Shown here piece by piece: positions 25,718 to 36,694 of a stretch of 64,000 nt of DNA. The notes under the pieces were generated by a model. It was not told the DNA's origin and ran no database searches. It saw nothing but the letters and a program-made list of their open reading frames with translations. Each line of letters begins with the position of its first letter. Position 1 is the first letter of the stretch. Source of the DNA: Streptomyces sp. NBC_00620 (lineage in GTDB: Bacteria; Actinomycetota; Actinomycetes; Streptomycetales; Streptomycetaceae); NCBI RefSeq assembly GCF_026341825.1, contig NZ_JAPENY010000001.1, positions 3,410,001-3,474,000 on the forward strand. Reading direction: 5' to 3'. The position numbers and the translations under genes are program-made.

Positions 25718-27648
25718 CCGATCCGATGGCAAAGGTGCCAGAGGCGACGAAGGTGTCGAAGACGCCAGACGCGACGACCAGGCTGACGGTCGCCCAGGCG
25801 CTCGTGCGTTTCCTGGCAGCCCAGTACACCGAACGGGACGGCGAGCGGCAGCGGTTGATCGGCGCCACCTGGGGCATCTTCGGCCACGGCAATGTCGCCG
25901 GGCTCGGCCAGGCACTCGTCGAGTACGCGGACGAGATGCCGTACCACCAGGGCCGTAACGAACAGTCCATGGTCCACGCGGCGGTCGGCTACGCGCGCCA
26001 GTCCAACCGGCTCTCCACGCACGCCGTCACCACGTCCATCGGCCCCGGCGCCACGAACCTCGTCACCGGCGCCGCCCTCGCGACGATCAACCACCTCCCG
26101 GTCCTTCTCCTCCCCGGCGACACCTTCGCGACCCGCCCCGCCGACCCGGTCCTCCAGCAGCTCGAAGTCCCGTACGCGGGCGATGTGTCGGTCAACGACT
26201 GCCTGCGCCCGGTGTCGAGGTACTTCGACCGGATCACCCGCCCCGAGGCCCTGATCCCCGCCGCCCTCCAGGCGATGCGGGTGCTCACCGACCCCGTGGA
26301 GACGGGCGCGGTCACGCTCGCGCTGCCGCAGGACGTGCAGGCGGAGGCGTACGACTGGCCCGAGGAGTTCTTCGCCGAGCGGACCTGGACGGTGCGCCGC
26401 CCGGCGGCCGACCAGGGTGAACTGACCGCCGCCGTAAGGGCGATCCGTGAGGCCCGCCGCCCCCTGATCGTCGCGGGCGGCGGCGTCCACCACAGCCGCG
26501 CCGAGGAGGCGCTCGCCGAACTCGCCACCGCCACCCGCATTCCCGTCGCCTCCACGCAGGCCGGCAAGGGGTCGCTGCGCTTCGACCACCCGCAGGACGT
26601 CGGCGGCATCGGCCACACCGGCACGGCGACGGCCGACGAACTCGCCCGCACCGCCGACCTGGTGATCGGCGTCGGCACCCGCTACACCGACTTCACCACC
26701 GCCTCCGGCACCCTCTTCACCGCCAAGGGCGTCCGTTTCCTGAACCTCAACATCGCGCCGTACGACGGGCACAAGCTGTCCGGGATCCCGCTGATCGCCG
26801 ACGCGCGGGCGGGCCTGGAAGCCCTCACGGAGGCGCTGCTGCTGCACAAGCACCGCACCGAGCCCGCGTACGCCACCGAGTACAGCGACGACAAGGAGCG
26901 CTGGGAGTACCGCGTCGACGCGGCCTACGAGGCCGAGGACATCGACATCCGGCCCACCCAGCCGCAGGTCCTCGGCGTCCTCGACGAGCTGGTCACCGAG
27001 GACGACATCCTGATCAACGCGGCCGGCTCGCTCCCCGGCGACCTGCACAAACTGTGGCGGGCGCGGTCGCGGGACCAGTACCACGTCGAGTACGGCTACT
27101 CGTGCATGGGCTACGAGATCCCGGCCGCGATCGGGGTGCGGATGGCCGCCCCCGACCGTCCCGTCTGGGCGCTGGTCGGCGACGGCACGTACCTGATGAT
27201 GCCGACGGAGATCGTCACCGCCGTGCAGGAGAACATCGCGATCAAGGTCCTCATCCTGCAGAACCACGGGTACGCCTCCATCGGCGGCCTCTCGGAGTCG
27301 GTGGGCGGCGAGCGGTACGGCACCGCGTACCGCTTCCGGTCCGAGGACGGTACGTACACGGGGGCGAAGCTGCCGGTGGATCTCGCCGCCAACGCGGCCA
27401 GCCTGGGGATGCGCGTCCTACGCGCGAAGACCGTCCGTGACCTGCGCGCGGCCCTCACGGAAGCGCGGGCAGCCGACACTCCCACATGTGTCTACGTGGA
27501 GACCGAAACGGCAGACACAGTGTCGGGCGCGCCTCCGGCCCAAGCCTGGTGGGATGTACCTGTGGCCGAGACCGCGACCCGATCGTCGGCGGTCAAGGCG
27601 CGCGAGGAGTACGACCGGCACGTCGCTGCCCGACGCCGCCATCTGTGA
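25714..27648 (+). CDS. iolD: 3D-(3,5/4)-trihydroxycyclohexane-1,2-dione hydrolase IolD
   Basis: A 644-residue thiamine-diphosphate enzyme that hydrolytically opens the inositol-derived ring dione to 5-deoxy-glucuronate. The chain shows the N-terminal pyrimidine-binding domain (GRNEQSMVHAAVGYARQ with conserved Glu; TTSIGPGATNLVTGAALA), a middle domain, and the C-terminal diphosphate motif GDGTYLMMPTEI followed by LILQNHGY. ATG at 25714 overlaps the iolB stop; a long in-frame reading from 25060 lies inside iolB. A short variable N-terminus precedes the fold. Confidence 0.94.
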   Translation: MTDPMAKVPEATKVSKTPDATTRLTVAQALVRFLAAQYTERDGERQRLIGATWGIFGHGNVAGLGQALVEYADEMPYHQGRNEQSMVHAAVGYARQSNRLSTHAVTTSIGPGATNLVTGAALATINHLPVLLLPGDTFATRPADPVLQQLEVPYAGDVSVNDCLRPVSRYFDRITRPEALIPAALQAMRVLTDPVETGAVTLALPQDVQAEAYDWPEEFFAERTWTVRRPAADQGELTAAVRAIREARRPLIVAGGGVHHSRAEEALAELATATRIPVASTQAGKGSLRFDHPQDVGGIGHTGTATADELARTADLVIGVGTRYTDFTTASGTLFTAKGVRFLNLNIAPYDGHKLSGIPLIADARAGLEALTEALLLHKHRTEPAYATEYSDDKERWEYRVDAAYEAEDIDIRPTQPQVLGVLDELVTEDDILINAAGSLPGDLHKLWRARSRDQYHVEYGYSCMGYEIPAAIGVRMAAPDRPVWALVGDGTYLMMPTEIVTAVQENIAIKVLILQNHGYASIGGLSESVGGERYGTAYRFRSEDGTYTGAKLPVDLAANAASLGMRVLRAKTVRDLRAALTEARAADTPTCVYVETETADTVSGAPPAQAWWDVPVAETATRSSAVKAREEYDRHVAARRRHL

Positions 27649-27662
27649 AGGAGTTTTTGGCC

Positions 27663-29165
<1,503 letters not shown>

Positions 29166-29183
29166 GACCCTCCGGCAGGGCTT

Positions 29184-29220
29184 GTGAGGCCGTCCGCATT
29201 GCGGACGGCCTCACTTTTTT
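29184..29220 (+). terminator. Rho-independent terminator of the iol operon
   Basis: A perfect 14-bp stem (GTGAGGCCGTCCGC at 29184-29197 with its complement at 29201-29214), 3-base loop, then TTTTTTCTT. It is 18 bases past the mmsA stop. Confidence 0.95.
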
Positions 29221-29470
29221 CTTCCCTCGCGCTGCGGTTCCCGTAGGGAGGAAGAGAACCCTTCTGTATGACCTGTTGTGCCCTGATGGGTATTCGCGGA
29301 GCTGTATGACTGCGGATTCCGTTGGTGAACAACCATTGACGCAACGGTTTCCGTCAAGGTTCCATCAACGCCGGGAGCGGACGAAGAGATGAACGAAGCG
29401 AGCCGCCGGAGGCGATAACGCTCCCGCCCGAAACACCTGACGCACGACACGAGTCGATCGGAACCGCCGC
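29221..29470. other. Leader region of the APC permease gene
   Basis: No gene is visible in the rest of the 305-base gap. An inverted repeat TTGACG-N10-CGTCAA at 29336-29357 could be an operator or contain the -35 of the permease promoter. There is nothing else I can support. Confidence 0.35.
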
Positions 29471-30880
29471 ATGACCGACACGCTCCGCCCTGTCGAGACC
29501 GCCGCCCCGGACACCGCCCCCACGGCGTCCGGCGGCCCCCAGAAGCTCAAGCGCTCCATCGGCATCGTCGGCGGCACCCTGCTGACGCTCTCCTGCGTGA
29601 CACCGGCCTCCACACTCTTCGTGGTCGTGCCCGACCTCTTCTCGTCCCTCGGTACGGCGACCGCGCTCACCATCGCGATCGGCTCGCTGCTCTGTATCGC
29701 GGTGGCGTTCTGCTACTCGGAGCTGGGCACCCTCATCCCGAGCGCGGGCGGCGAGTACGCCATGGTCTCGACGATGGCCGGACGCCTCGCGGGCTGGCTG
29801 GTCTTCGTCCTCTCCCTGCTGGTCGTCATGATCGTGCCGCCGGTGATCGCCATGGGCACGGCCGACTACCTGGCGCCGATCGTGCACCTGAACCCCTCGA
29901 TGGCGGGCGCCGGCGTGATGCTGCTCGCCACCCTCGCGGGCCTCCTCGACCTGCGGGCCAACGCCTGGATCACCGGCGTCTTCCTGGTCCTCGAAGTCAT
30001 CGCGGCCGCAGTCGTCGCGGTCCTCGGCTTCTCCCACAGCGAGCGCGGCCTCTCCAGCCTCACCTCGATGGAGGTGGCCGGTTCCGGCGGCCACACGGAC
30101 ACCGTGACCGCCATGCTGGTCGTCTCCGGACTCGCCATCGCCCTCTTCATCACGCAGGGCTTCTCCACCGCGGTCTACCTCTCCGAGGAACTGGAGAACC
30201 CGCGCCGCAACGTCGCCCGTACGGTCCTGGCCACCCTCGCCATCTCGACGGTGATCATCCTGGTCCCGGTCGTCGCGATCACCATGGGCGCCCCCGACCT
30301 GTCCGCCCTCACCGGCGGCGACATCAGCACCATGGTCACCGCCTGGTCGAACTCCGCGGTCGGCACCTTCGTCAGCCTCTGCGTGGCCCTCGCGATCATC
30401 AACGCCGGCATCGTCATGGTCATCCAGAACTCCCGCGTCCTGTTCGCCTCGGCCCGCGACAAGGCCTGGCCCGAGCCGGTCAACGGCGTCCTGTCCAAGC
30501 TCGGCCGCTTCGGCTCCCCGTGGGTCGCCACACTCCTGGTGGGCGTCCCCGGCGCGGCCCTCTGCTTCGTCAACCTGGACACCCTGTACGGCGTCACGGG
30601 CGTCTCGGTGACCGGCATGTACCTGCTCGTCGCGGTCGCCGCACTGTTCGCCCGGCGCGGCCGGCACACCCAGACACCTGCCTGGCGCATGCCCCTGTGG
30701 CCCGCCGTGCCGGTCCTGCTGATCGCGGTCCTCGCGTACATCCTCAGCCAGCAGGAGACCGAGTACCTCCTGTGGACCGGCGGCATCGTGGCCGTCGCCA
30801 CCCTGTACTGGGCCTTCTACCTGCGGCCGCGCCGCGAGACCCGTTGGCTGGTGTCGATCCCGGAGGACGCACAGGCCTGA
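29471..30880 (+). CDS. APC-superfamily amino acid permease
   Basis: A 469-residue inner-membrane transporter with about 12 hydrophobic helices. Signs of the APC fold: LKRSIGIVGGTLLTLSCVTPASTLFVVVP (unwound first helix), GTLIPSAGGEYAMVS and QGFSTAVYLSEELENPRRNVART after helix 6. The substrate is unknown. It lies just after the iol genes but behind their terminator, so it is probably a separate unit and not a proven inositol carrier. ATG at 29471 after CGGAA. Confidence 0.88.
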   Translation: MTDTLRPVETAAPDTAPTASGGPQKLKRSIGIVGGTLLTLSCVTPASTLFVVVPDLFSSLGTATALTIAIGSLLCIAVAFCYSELGTLIPSAGGEYAMVSTMAGRLAGWLVFVLSLLVVMIVPPVIAMGTADYLAPIVHLNPSMAGAGVMLLATLAGLLDLRANAWITGVFLVLEVIAAAVVAVLGFSHSERGLSSLTSMEVAGSGGHTDTVTAMLVVSGLAIALFITQGFSTAVYLSEELENPRRNVARTVLATLAISTVIILVPVVAITMGAPDLSALTGGDISTMVTAWSNSAVGTFVSLCVALAIINAGIVMVIQNSRVLFASARDKAWPEPVNGVLSKLGRFGSPWVATLLVGVPGAALCFVNLDTLYGVTGVSVTGMYLLVAVAALFARRGRHTQTPAWRMPLWPAVPVLLIAVLAYILSQQETEYLLWTGGIVAVATLYWAFYLRPRRETRWLVSIPEDAQA

Positions 30881-30895
30881 CCGGTCAACCGGTCA
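30878..30895. terminator. Small hairpin between convergent genes
   Basis: TGACCGGT and ACCGGTCA with a 2-base gap form an 8-bp stem that includes the permease stop, 8 bases before the end of the convergent acetyltransferase gene. It is a possible bidirectional terminator. Confidence 0.4.
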
Positions 30896-30902
30896 GTCGG
30901 CC

Positions 30903-31313
30903 TCAGGTGAAGTCCCAGGTCACCACCGTGCACGTCCCGTCGTCCTTGCCGTCCGCGCTGCGGTACGCGGCAAGGGCGACGTCGTTTCCCGTGTCGACGC
31001 CCACCCACATCCCGTAACAGCCGCACTCACGGGCGACAGCGGCGAGGGTCCGGATCAGCGCCCGCCCGATACCGCGCCGCTGGAACGGCTCGGCTACCGC
31101 CAGCTCGTAGAGGAACATCTCATTTCCCTTGTCGGGGTGGAGCGTCTCGACGCCGCTGACGAACCCGACGGGGCCCTCGTCCTCGTACGCGAGGAAGAGA
31201 TGGTGGCCCTGTGCCGCCAGGAAGCGCTGGGCCCATTCGGGGCGTACGGGCTGGTCGAAGAGGTCTTGGGCGGCTGTCAGTTCGGCCACGGTGGTGGCGC
31301 GGCGGATTTCCAT
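30903..31313 (-). CDS. AAC(3)-I-like GNAT acetyltransferase
   Basis: A 136-residue acetyltransferase whose pattern resembles aminoglycoside 3-N-acetyltransferase type I: the N-terminal LFDQPVRPEWAQRFLA, LAYEDEGPVGFVSGV, EMFLYELAVAEPFQRRGIGRALI (acetyl-CoA loop RRGIGRA), and the end GVDTGNDVALAAYRSADGKDDGTCTVVTWDF. The family includes resistance enzymes, but many chromosomal homologues have no known role, so resistance is only a possibility. ATG at 31313. Divergent from the hydrolase-ABC gene. Confidence 0.75.
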   Translation of the reverse strand: MEIRRATTVAELTAAQDLFDQPVRPEWAQRFLAAQGHHLFLAYEDEGPVGFVSGVETLHPDKGNEMFLYELAVAEPFQRRGIGRALIRTLAAVARECGCYGMWVGVDTGNDVALAAYRSADGKDDGTCTVVTWDFT

Positions 31314-31429
31314 GGGCCGTTCGTACCACGGGCGCGGTATGCCGGGAGGGGACCGTACTCCCGTGGGAGGGGCGGGGGTTCAGACCGGTGGCGGCATCGG
31401 TTGTCCGTGGTGGGCCGTACCGTTGACGC

Positions 31430-34087
31430 ATGGATCTTCGACTGCCCCGACTCCGGGGGCCCGCACTGCGGAGGCCGCGACGGTGGATCGCCGCCGCGGC
31501 CGCTGTTGTGGTGCTCGCCGGCGCCGGGACGTGGACGGCTGTCGCCTCCGACGACGCCCCGCCCGTGCACCGCGCCGACCGCGTCATGGACATGGGCGAC
31601 GGGGTGGACATCGACACCTCGTACTTCACCGCGGGCTCGACCTCGGACCGCCGCCCCGCAGTACTGCTCGCGCACGGCTTCGGCGGCAGCAAGGACGACG
31701 TGAAGGCGCAGGCGGAGCAGCTCGCGCGTGACGGATACGCGGTGCTGACCTGGTCGGCACGCGGGTTCGGCGAGTCCACCGGCAAGATCGGGCTGAACGA
31801 CCCCGAGGGCGAGGTCGCCGACGTCTCCAAGCTCATCGACTGGCTGGCGAAGCGCCCCGAGGTCCAGCTCGACAAGAGCGGCGACCCGCGCGTGGGCGTC
31901 ACCGGCGCCTCGTACGGCGGGGCGATCGCCCTGGAGGCCGCCGCGTACGACCAGCGGGTCGACGCGATCGCCCCGGCGATCACGTACTGGAACCTGTCGG
32001 ACGCCCTCTTCCCGAACGGCGTCTTCAAGAAGCTCTGGGCCGGCATCTTCATCAACTCCGGCGGCGGCTGCGACAAGTTCGAGGCGCAGCTGTGCGAGAT
32101 GTACAACCGGGTCGCGGAGTCCGGAAAGCCGGACGCGGCGGCCACCAAACTCCTCGAAGAGCGGAGCCCCTCCGCGGTCGGCGACCGCATCAAGGTGCCC
32201 ACGCTCATCGTGCAGGGCCAGTCCGACTCCCTCTTCCCGCTCGGCCAGGCCGACGCGATGGCCAAGCAGATCCGTGCCAACGGCGCACCCGTGGACGTCG
32301 ACTGGATCTCCGGCGGGCACGACGGCGGTGACCTGGAGGCGGACCGCGTCCAGGCCCGGGTCGGCTCCTGGTTCGACCGGTACCTGAAGGACGAGGCGGG
32401 CGTCGACACCGGTCCCGCGTTCCGCGTCACCCGCACCGGAGGCATCGACTCCACCGACGGCGCCGCCCAGCTCCGGGGCGCGAGCGGCGACACGTACCCC
32501 GGCCTGGAGAACGGCGAGCGCGCCGTTGCGCTGGCCGGACGCGAGCAGAGCTTCGACAACCCGGCGGGCGCGACCCCGCCCGCCATCTCCGCCCTCCCCG
32601 GACTCGGTGGGGCGGGCGGCCTGTCACAGCTCTCCTCCCTCGGAGTCGGGGTGTCGCTCGACTTCCCGGGCCAGTACGCGCGGTTCGAGTCCTCGGCGTT
32701 CGGCAGCGACCTGCGGATCACCGGATCCCCGACGGTGACAGTGCACGTCGAGTCGAGCTCCGACGAGGCCGTCCTCTTCGCGAAGGTGTACGACGTCGGC
32801 CCCGGCGGCGGGCAGCAGGTGCTGCCGTCGCAGCTGGTGACTCCGCTGCGGGTCGAGGGAGCGAAGACGGGCAAGGACGTCACCATCACCCTTCCGGCCA
32901 TCGACTACGAGGTGCAGGAGGGCCACCGGCTGAGCCTGGTCCTGGCCTCGACGGACCTCGGCTACGCGTCACCGGCGGCCCCGGCGACGTACACCGTCTC
33001 CCTGAAGGGCGACCTGCAGGTCCCCACCGCACCCGCCGTGACGACGGCCGCCGCGCCGCTCCCCGCCTGGGTGTGGTGGCTGCCGCTCGCCGGAGCACTG
33101 CTCGCGCTGGCCCTGCTGCTGACCGGCCGCCGCCGTACGACCGCGGGCCCGCCGGACCCCGAGATGGCCGAAGTCCCGCTCCAGATCACGGACTTGAGCA
33201 AGCGGTACGCGAAGTCGGCGGACAGGTACGCGGTCCGGGAGCTGTCGTTCCGCGTGGAGAAGGGCCAGGTCCTGGGCCTCCTCGGGCCGAACGGCGCGGG
33301 CAAGACGACCACCCTGCGCATGCTGATGGGCCTGATCAAGCCGGACGGCGGCGACATCCGCGTCTTCGGCCACGAGATCCAGCCGGGGGCGCCGGTCCTC
33401 TCCCGGGTCGGCGCGTTCGTCGAGGGCGCGGGCTTCCTGCCGCATCTCTCGGGCCGCGAGAACCTGGAGCTGTACTGGCGGGCCACGGGCCGTCCGGCCG
33501 AGGACTCCCACCTGGAGGAGGCCCTGGAGATCGCGGGCCTCGGCGACGCGCTGTCCCGCGCGGTCCGCACCTACTCCCAGGGCATGCGCCAGCGCCTCGC
33601 CATCGCCCAGGCCATGCTCGGCCTCCCGGACCTGCTGATCCTCGACGAACCCACCAACGGCCTCGACCCGCCACAGATCCGCGAGATGCGTGAGGTGATG
33701 ATCCGCTACGCCGCCGCGGGCCGCACGGTCATAGTCTCCAGCCACCTCCTGGCCGAGGTCGAGCAGTCCTGCACCCACCTGGTGGTCATGGACCGCGGAC
33801 GGCTGATACAGGCGGGCCCGGTGTCCGAGATCATCGGCTCCGGTGACACCCTCCTCGTCGGCACGGGTTCGCCCGTGGACGAGCCGATCGCCGAGAAGGT
33901 CGGTGCGCTGCCCGGCGTGGCCTCGGCCGCCGTCGCCGAGGGCGGGCTGCTGGTCCGGCTCGACCCCGACGGAAGCGCGCAGCGCCTGGTCGTGGAGCTC
34001 GTCCGGCTCGAAGTACCCGTGGAATCGGTGGGCCCCCACCGCCGGCTCGAAGACGCCTTCCTCACCCTGATCGGGGGCAACGCATGA
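31430..34087 (+). CDS. CocE/S15-type hydrolase fused to an ABC transporter ATPase
   Basis: An 885-residue chain joins two unrelated enzymes. After a signal-anchor helix (about 18-38) comes an alpha/beta hydrolase (about 50-325) with nucleophile Ser161 in GASYGG, an acid in GQSDSLF and His in SGGHDGG, and then a beta-rich CocE/NonD C-terminal domain (about 325-525). A second transmembrane helix (about 545-562) leads to a cytoplasmic ABC ATPase (about 580-885) with Walker A GPNGAGKTT (Lys625), signature YSQGMRQ, Walker B LLILDEPTNGLD and switch SSHLL. The layout puts hydrolase outside and ATPase inside. Its stop overlaps the permease start by 4 bases. The frame is continuous, so this is a genuine fusion on this sequence. 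Confidence 0.88.
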   Translation: MDLRLPRLRGPALRRPRRWIAAAAAVVVLAGAGTWTAVASDDAPPVHRADRVMDMGDGVDIDTSYFTAGSTSDRRPAVLLAHGFGGSKDDVKAQAEQLARDGYAVLTWSARGFGESTGKIGLNDPEGEVADVSKLIDWLAKRPEVQLDKSGDPRVGVTGASYGGAIALEAAAYDQRVDAIAPAITYWNLSDALFPNGVFKKLWAGIFINSGGGCDKFEAQLCEMYNRVAESGKPDAAATKLLEERSPSAVGDRIKVPTLIVQGQSDSLFPLGQADAMAKQIRANGAPVDVDWISGGHDGGDLEADRVQARVGSWFDRYLKDEAGVDTGPAFRVTRTGGIDSTDGAAQLRGASGDTYPGLENGERAVALAGREQSFDNPAGATPPAISALPGLGGAGGLSQLSSLGVGVSLDFPGQYARFESSAFGSDLRITGSPTVTVHVESSSDEAVLFAKVYDVGPGGGQQVLPSQLVTPLRVEGAKTGKDVTITLPAIDYEVQEGHRLSLVLASTDLGYASPAAPATYTVSLKGDLQVPTAPAVTTAAAPLPAWVWWLPLAGALLALALLLTGRRRTTAGPPDPEMAEVPLQITDLSKRYAKSADRYAVRELSFRVEKGQVLGLLGPNGAGKTTTLRMLMGLIKPDGGDIRVFGHEIQPGAPVLSRVGAFVEGAGFLPHLSGRENLELYWRATGRPAEDSHLEEALEIAGLGDALSRAVRTYSQGMRQRLAIAQAMLGLPDLLILDEPTNGLDPPQIREMREVMIRYAAAGRTVIVSSHLLAEVEQSCTHLVVMDRGRLIQAGPVSEIIGSGDTLLVGTGSPVDEPIAEKVGALPGVASAAVAEGGLLVRLDPDGSAQRLVVELVRLEVPVESVGPHRRLEDAFLTLIGGNA

Positions 34088-34947
34088 GCACCCTCGTCGA
34101 GCGGGCCGAGACGGCCGATGGATACCGCGCGCGGCGGACGCTGCCGCTGCGGGTGGAACTGCTCCGGCAGCTGAAGCGGCGCCGCACCCTCGTCATGGGT
34201 GCGATCCTCGCGGCGCTGCCCTTCGTGCTGGTCGCGGCGTTCGCGATCGGGGGCACGCCGGACGGGCGGGGCAACCAGATCACGCTGATGGACACGGCCA
34301 CCGCGTCGGGCGCGAACTTCGCCGCGGTGAACCTGTTCGTCTCCGCCGGCTTCCTGCTGGTGATCCCCGTAGCGCTGTTCTGCGGGGACACGATCGCCTC
34401 CGAGGCGAGCTGGTCCTCGCTGAGATACCTGCTGGCGGCCCCGGTGCCCAGGGCCCGCCTGCTCTGGTCCAAGCTCACCGTCGCGCTGGGCCTCAGCCTC
34501 GCCGCGATGGTGCTGCTGCCGATCGTCGCGCTGGTGGTCGGCACCGCGGCCTACGGCTGGGGCCCGCTGGAGATCCCCACCGGCGGCGCGCTCTCCGCGG
34601 GCACCGCGGCACAGCGCCTGCTGGTCGTGGTGGCGTACATCTTCGTCTCCCAACTGGTCACCGCGGGGCTCGCGTTCTGGCTCTCGACCAAGACGGACGC
34701 CCCGCTGGGCGCGGTCGGCGGAGCGGTCGGACTGACGATCGTGGGGAACGTACTGGACGCCGTCACCGCCCTCGGCGACTGGCGCGACTTCCTGCCCGCG
34801 CACTGGCAGTTCGCCTGGGCGGACGCCGTCCAGCCGCAAATGGAGTGGTCGGGCATGATCCAGGGCACCGCGATTTCGGTAACGTACGCGCTCGTCCTGT
34901 TTGCCCTGGCCTTCCGGGGTTTCCGGCGCAAGGACATCGTGTCGTAG
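34084..34947 (+). CDS. ABC-2-type transporter permease
   Basis: A 287-residue membrane protein with six or so hydrophobic helices: LVMGAILAALPFVLVAAF, a loop, VNLFVSAGFLLVIPVALFCGDTIASEASWSSLRYLL (typical ABC-2 second segment), then four more, ending in a basic GFRRKDIVS tail. It is translationally coupled (ATGA) to the hydrolase-ATPase fusion and should form the channel for it. Substrate unknown; export is more likely than import given the ABC-2 type and the absence of a binding protein. Confidence 0.86.
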   Translation: MSTLVERAETADGYRARRTLPLRVELLRQLKRRRTLVMGAILAALPFVLVAAFAIGGTPDGRGNQITLMDTATASGANFAAVNLFVSAGFLLVIPVALFCGDTIASEASWSSLRYLLAAPVPRARLLWSKLTVALGLSLAAMVLLPIVALVVGTAAYGWGPLEIPTGGALSAGTAAQRLLVVVAYIFVSQLVTAGLAFWLSTKTDAPLGAVGGAVGLTIVGNVLDAVTALGDWRDFLPAHWQFAWADAVQPQMEWSGMIQGTAISVTYALVLFALAFRGFRRKDIVS

Positions 34948-35035
34948 GTCTCCGGAGGATCACCTACCGGTCTCGACGGACGCCCACCGTGGCCGCTTCG
35001 AGATCCATCCGCAACGCTCCGTAGCGCACATCCAG

Positions 35036-35096
35036 GCCCCCTCGGACGTCACAGTCACAGACGTCGGCCCAAACACAGGCCGCTCACCGAGGGGGC
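35036..35096 (+). promoter_or_regulatory. Leader hairpin covering a ribosome site
   Basis: GCCCCCTCGG (35036-35045) pairs perfectly with CCGAGGGGGC (35087-35096), and the right arm contains the GAGGGGG ribosome site just 4 bases before the ATG at 35101. An inner ACGTC/GACGT helix (35046-35050, 35060-35064) extends the structure. Folding would hide the start of the VWA lipoprotein gene. Confidence 0.5.
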
Positions 35097-35100
35097 ACAG

Positions 35101-36693
35101 ATGGGGAAGGACCACATACGCACGGCGGCGGTCACCACACGCGGCCGTCGACTCCGCGCCACACTGCTCGCCCTGACAGCCGCGGGCGCCATGCTGCTCA
35201 CCGGCTGCGGATCGAACGGCGAAAGTGACTCGCCGGACGGCTCGAAGTCCCGCAACGACGCCACGGGCCCACTGCCCGCCCCCGCCTACCCGTCGGGCTC
35301 CGCACAGGGCGAGCAGAACGGCGAGCAGAGCGGCGAGCAACAGGACGACGAGGGCCGCGAGTTCGCCCCGTCCCCCGACTACCTCTCCACCTTCGCCCTG
35401 GACGTCGACACCGCCTCGTACGGCTACGCCAAGCGCACCCTCGCGGACGGCAGGATGCCCGACCCCTCGACGGTCCGCCCCGAGGAGTTCGTCAACAGCT
35501 TCCGCCAGGACTACGAACGCCCCGACGGCAACGGCTTCTCGGTCACCATCGACGGCGCCCGCACCGAGGACGAGGACTGGTCCCTGGTCCGCGTCGGCCT
35601 CGCCACCCGCGCCGACGAGGAGGACGGTGAACGCCCGCCCGCCGCCCTCACGTTCGTCATCGACGTCTCCGGCTCCATGGACGAACCGGGCCGCCTCGAC
35701 CTGGCCAAGGACTCCCTCGGCGTGATGACGGACCGGCTCCGCGACGACGACTCGGTCGCCCTGGTCACCTTCAGCGACGAGGCCGAGACCGTCCTCCCCA
35801 TGACCCGGCTCGGCGACAACCGGGGCCGCGTCCACTACGCGATCGACAGCCTGGAACCCCAGTCCTCCACCAACCTCGGCGCCGGCGTCGAAACCGGCTA
35901 CGCCACGGCCACCGAAGGCCTCCGCAAGGGCGCCACCAACCGAGTCGTCCTCGTCTCCGACGCCCTCGCCAACACCGGCGACACCGACGCCGACACGATC
36001 CTGGAGCGCATCGAGGACAACCGCCGCGAGCACGGCATCACGCTCTTCGGAGTCGGCGTCGGCAGCGACTACGGCGACGCCCTGATGGAGCGCCTCGCCG
36101 ACAAGGGCGACGGCCACACCACGTACGTCTCGGACACCGAGGGTGCCCGCAAGGTCTTCTGCGAGGAACTCCCGCAGAACATCGACCTCACCGCCCGCGA
36201 CGCCAAGGCACAGGTCGCCTTCGACCCTCAGACGGTCGAGCAGTTCCGGCTCATCGGCTACGACAACCGCCAGGTCGCCGACGAGGACTTCCGCAACGAC
36301 CAGGTCGACGGCGGTGAGATCGGCCCCGGCCACACGGTGACCGCCCTCTACGCGGTCCGCACCAAGCCCGGCGCCTCCGGCCACCTCGCCACGGCGAGCG
36401 TCCGCTGGCAGGACCCCGACACCCGTACCCCGCACGAGGAATCGGGCCAGGTGGAGGCGACGGCCCTCGAACGCAGCCTGTGGAACTCCTCCGACCGCTT
36501 CCAGGTCACCGCCGTGGCGGCGTACTTCGCCGACGCGCTCCGTCAGGGAGACGACCGCTGGCCCCGGCTCCCGGGCAGCCTGCCACTGAGCGAACTCGAG
36601 TCCCGCGCCGACGAGTTGGCCAACAGCACGGAGGACAAGGCGGTACGAGAACTCGCCGACGCCATCGAGGCGGCCACCCGCGCGGAACGCTGA
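35101..36693 (+). CDS. VWA-domain lipoprotein (YfbK type)
   Basis: A 530-residue secreted lipoprotein. A basic N-terminus and hydrophobic segment end in the lipobox LLTGC (Cys36), giving an outer-face membrane anchor, then a Glu/Gln/Ser-rich linker. An N-terminal YfbK-like domain (STFALDVDTASYGYAKRTL) is followed by a von Willebrand A domain with MIDAS motif DVSGSMD and the later Thr/Asp positions (SSTNLGAGV, VSDALANTGDTD), and a C-terminal DUF3520-like region. Such proteins bind partners through a metal ion; the partner is unknown. ATG at 35101. Ends 1 base from the convergent TetR gene. Confidence 0.88.
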   Translation: MGKDHIRTAAVTTRGRRLRATLLALTAAGAMLLTGCGSNGESDSPDGSKSRNDATGPLPAPAYPSGSAQGEQNGEQSGEQQDDEGREFAPSPDYLSTFALDVDTASYGYAKRTLADGRMPDPSTVRPEEFVNSFRQDYERPDGNGFSVTIDGARTEDEDWSLVRVGLATRADEEDGERPPAALTFVIDVSGSMDEPGRLDLAKDSLGVMTDRLRDDDSVALVTFSDEAETVLPMTRLGDNRGRVHYAIDSLEPQSSTNLGAGVETGYATATEGLRKGATNRVVLVSDALANTGDTDADTILERIEDNRREHGITLFGVGVGSDYGDALMERLADKGDGHTTYVSDTEGARKVFCEELPQNIDLTARDAKAQVAFDPQTVEQFRLIGYDNRQVADEDFRNDQVDGGEIGPGHTVTALYAVRTKPGASGHLATASVRWQDPDTRTPHEESGQVEATALERSLWNSSDRFQVTAVAAYFADALRQGDDRWPRLPGSLPLSELESRADELANSTEDKAVRELADAIEAATRAER

Positions 36694-36694
36694 G

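Noticed and set aside
29471..30880. APC permease as the inositol transporter of the iol operon
   Set aside because: It is behind a strong terminator and has amino-acid-permease features; inositol carriers are usually MFS or ABC type.
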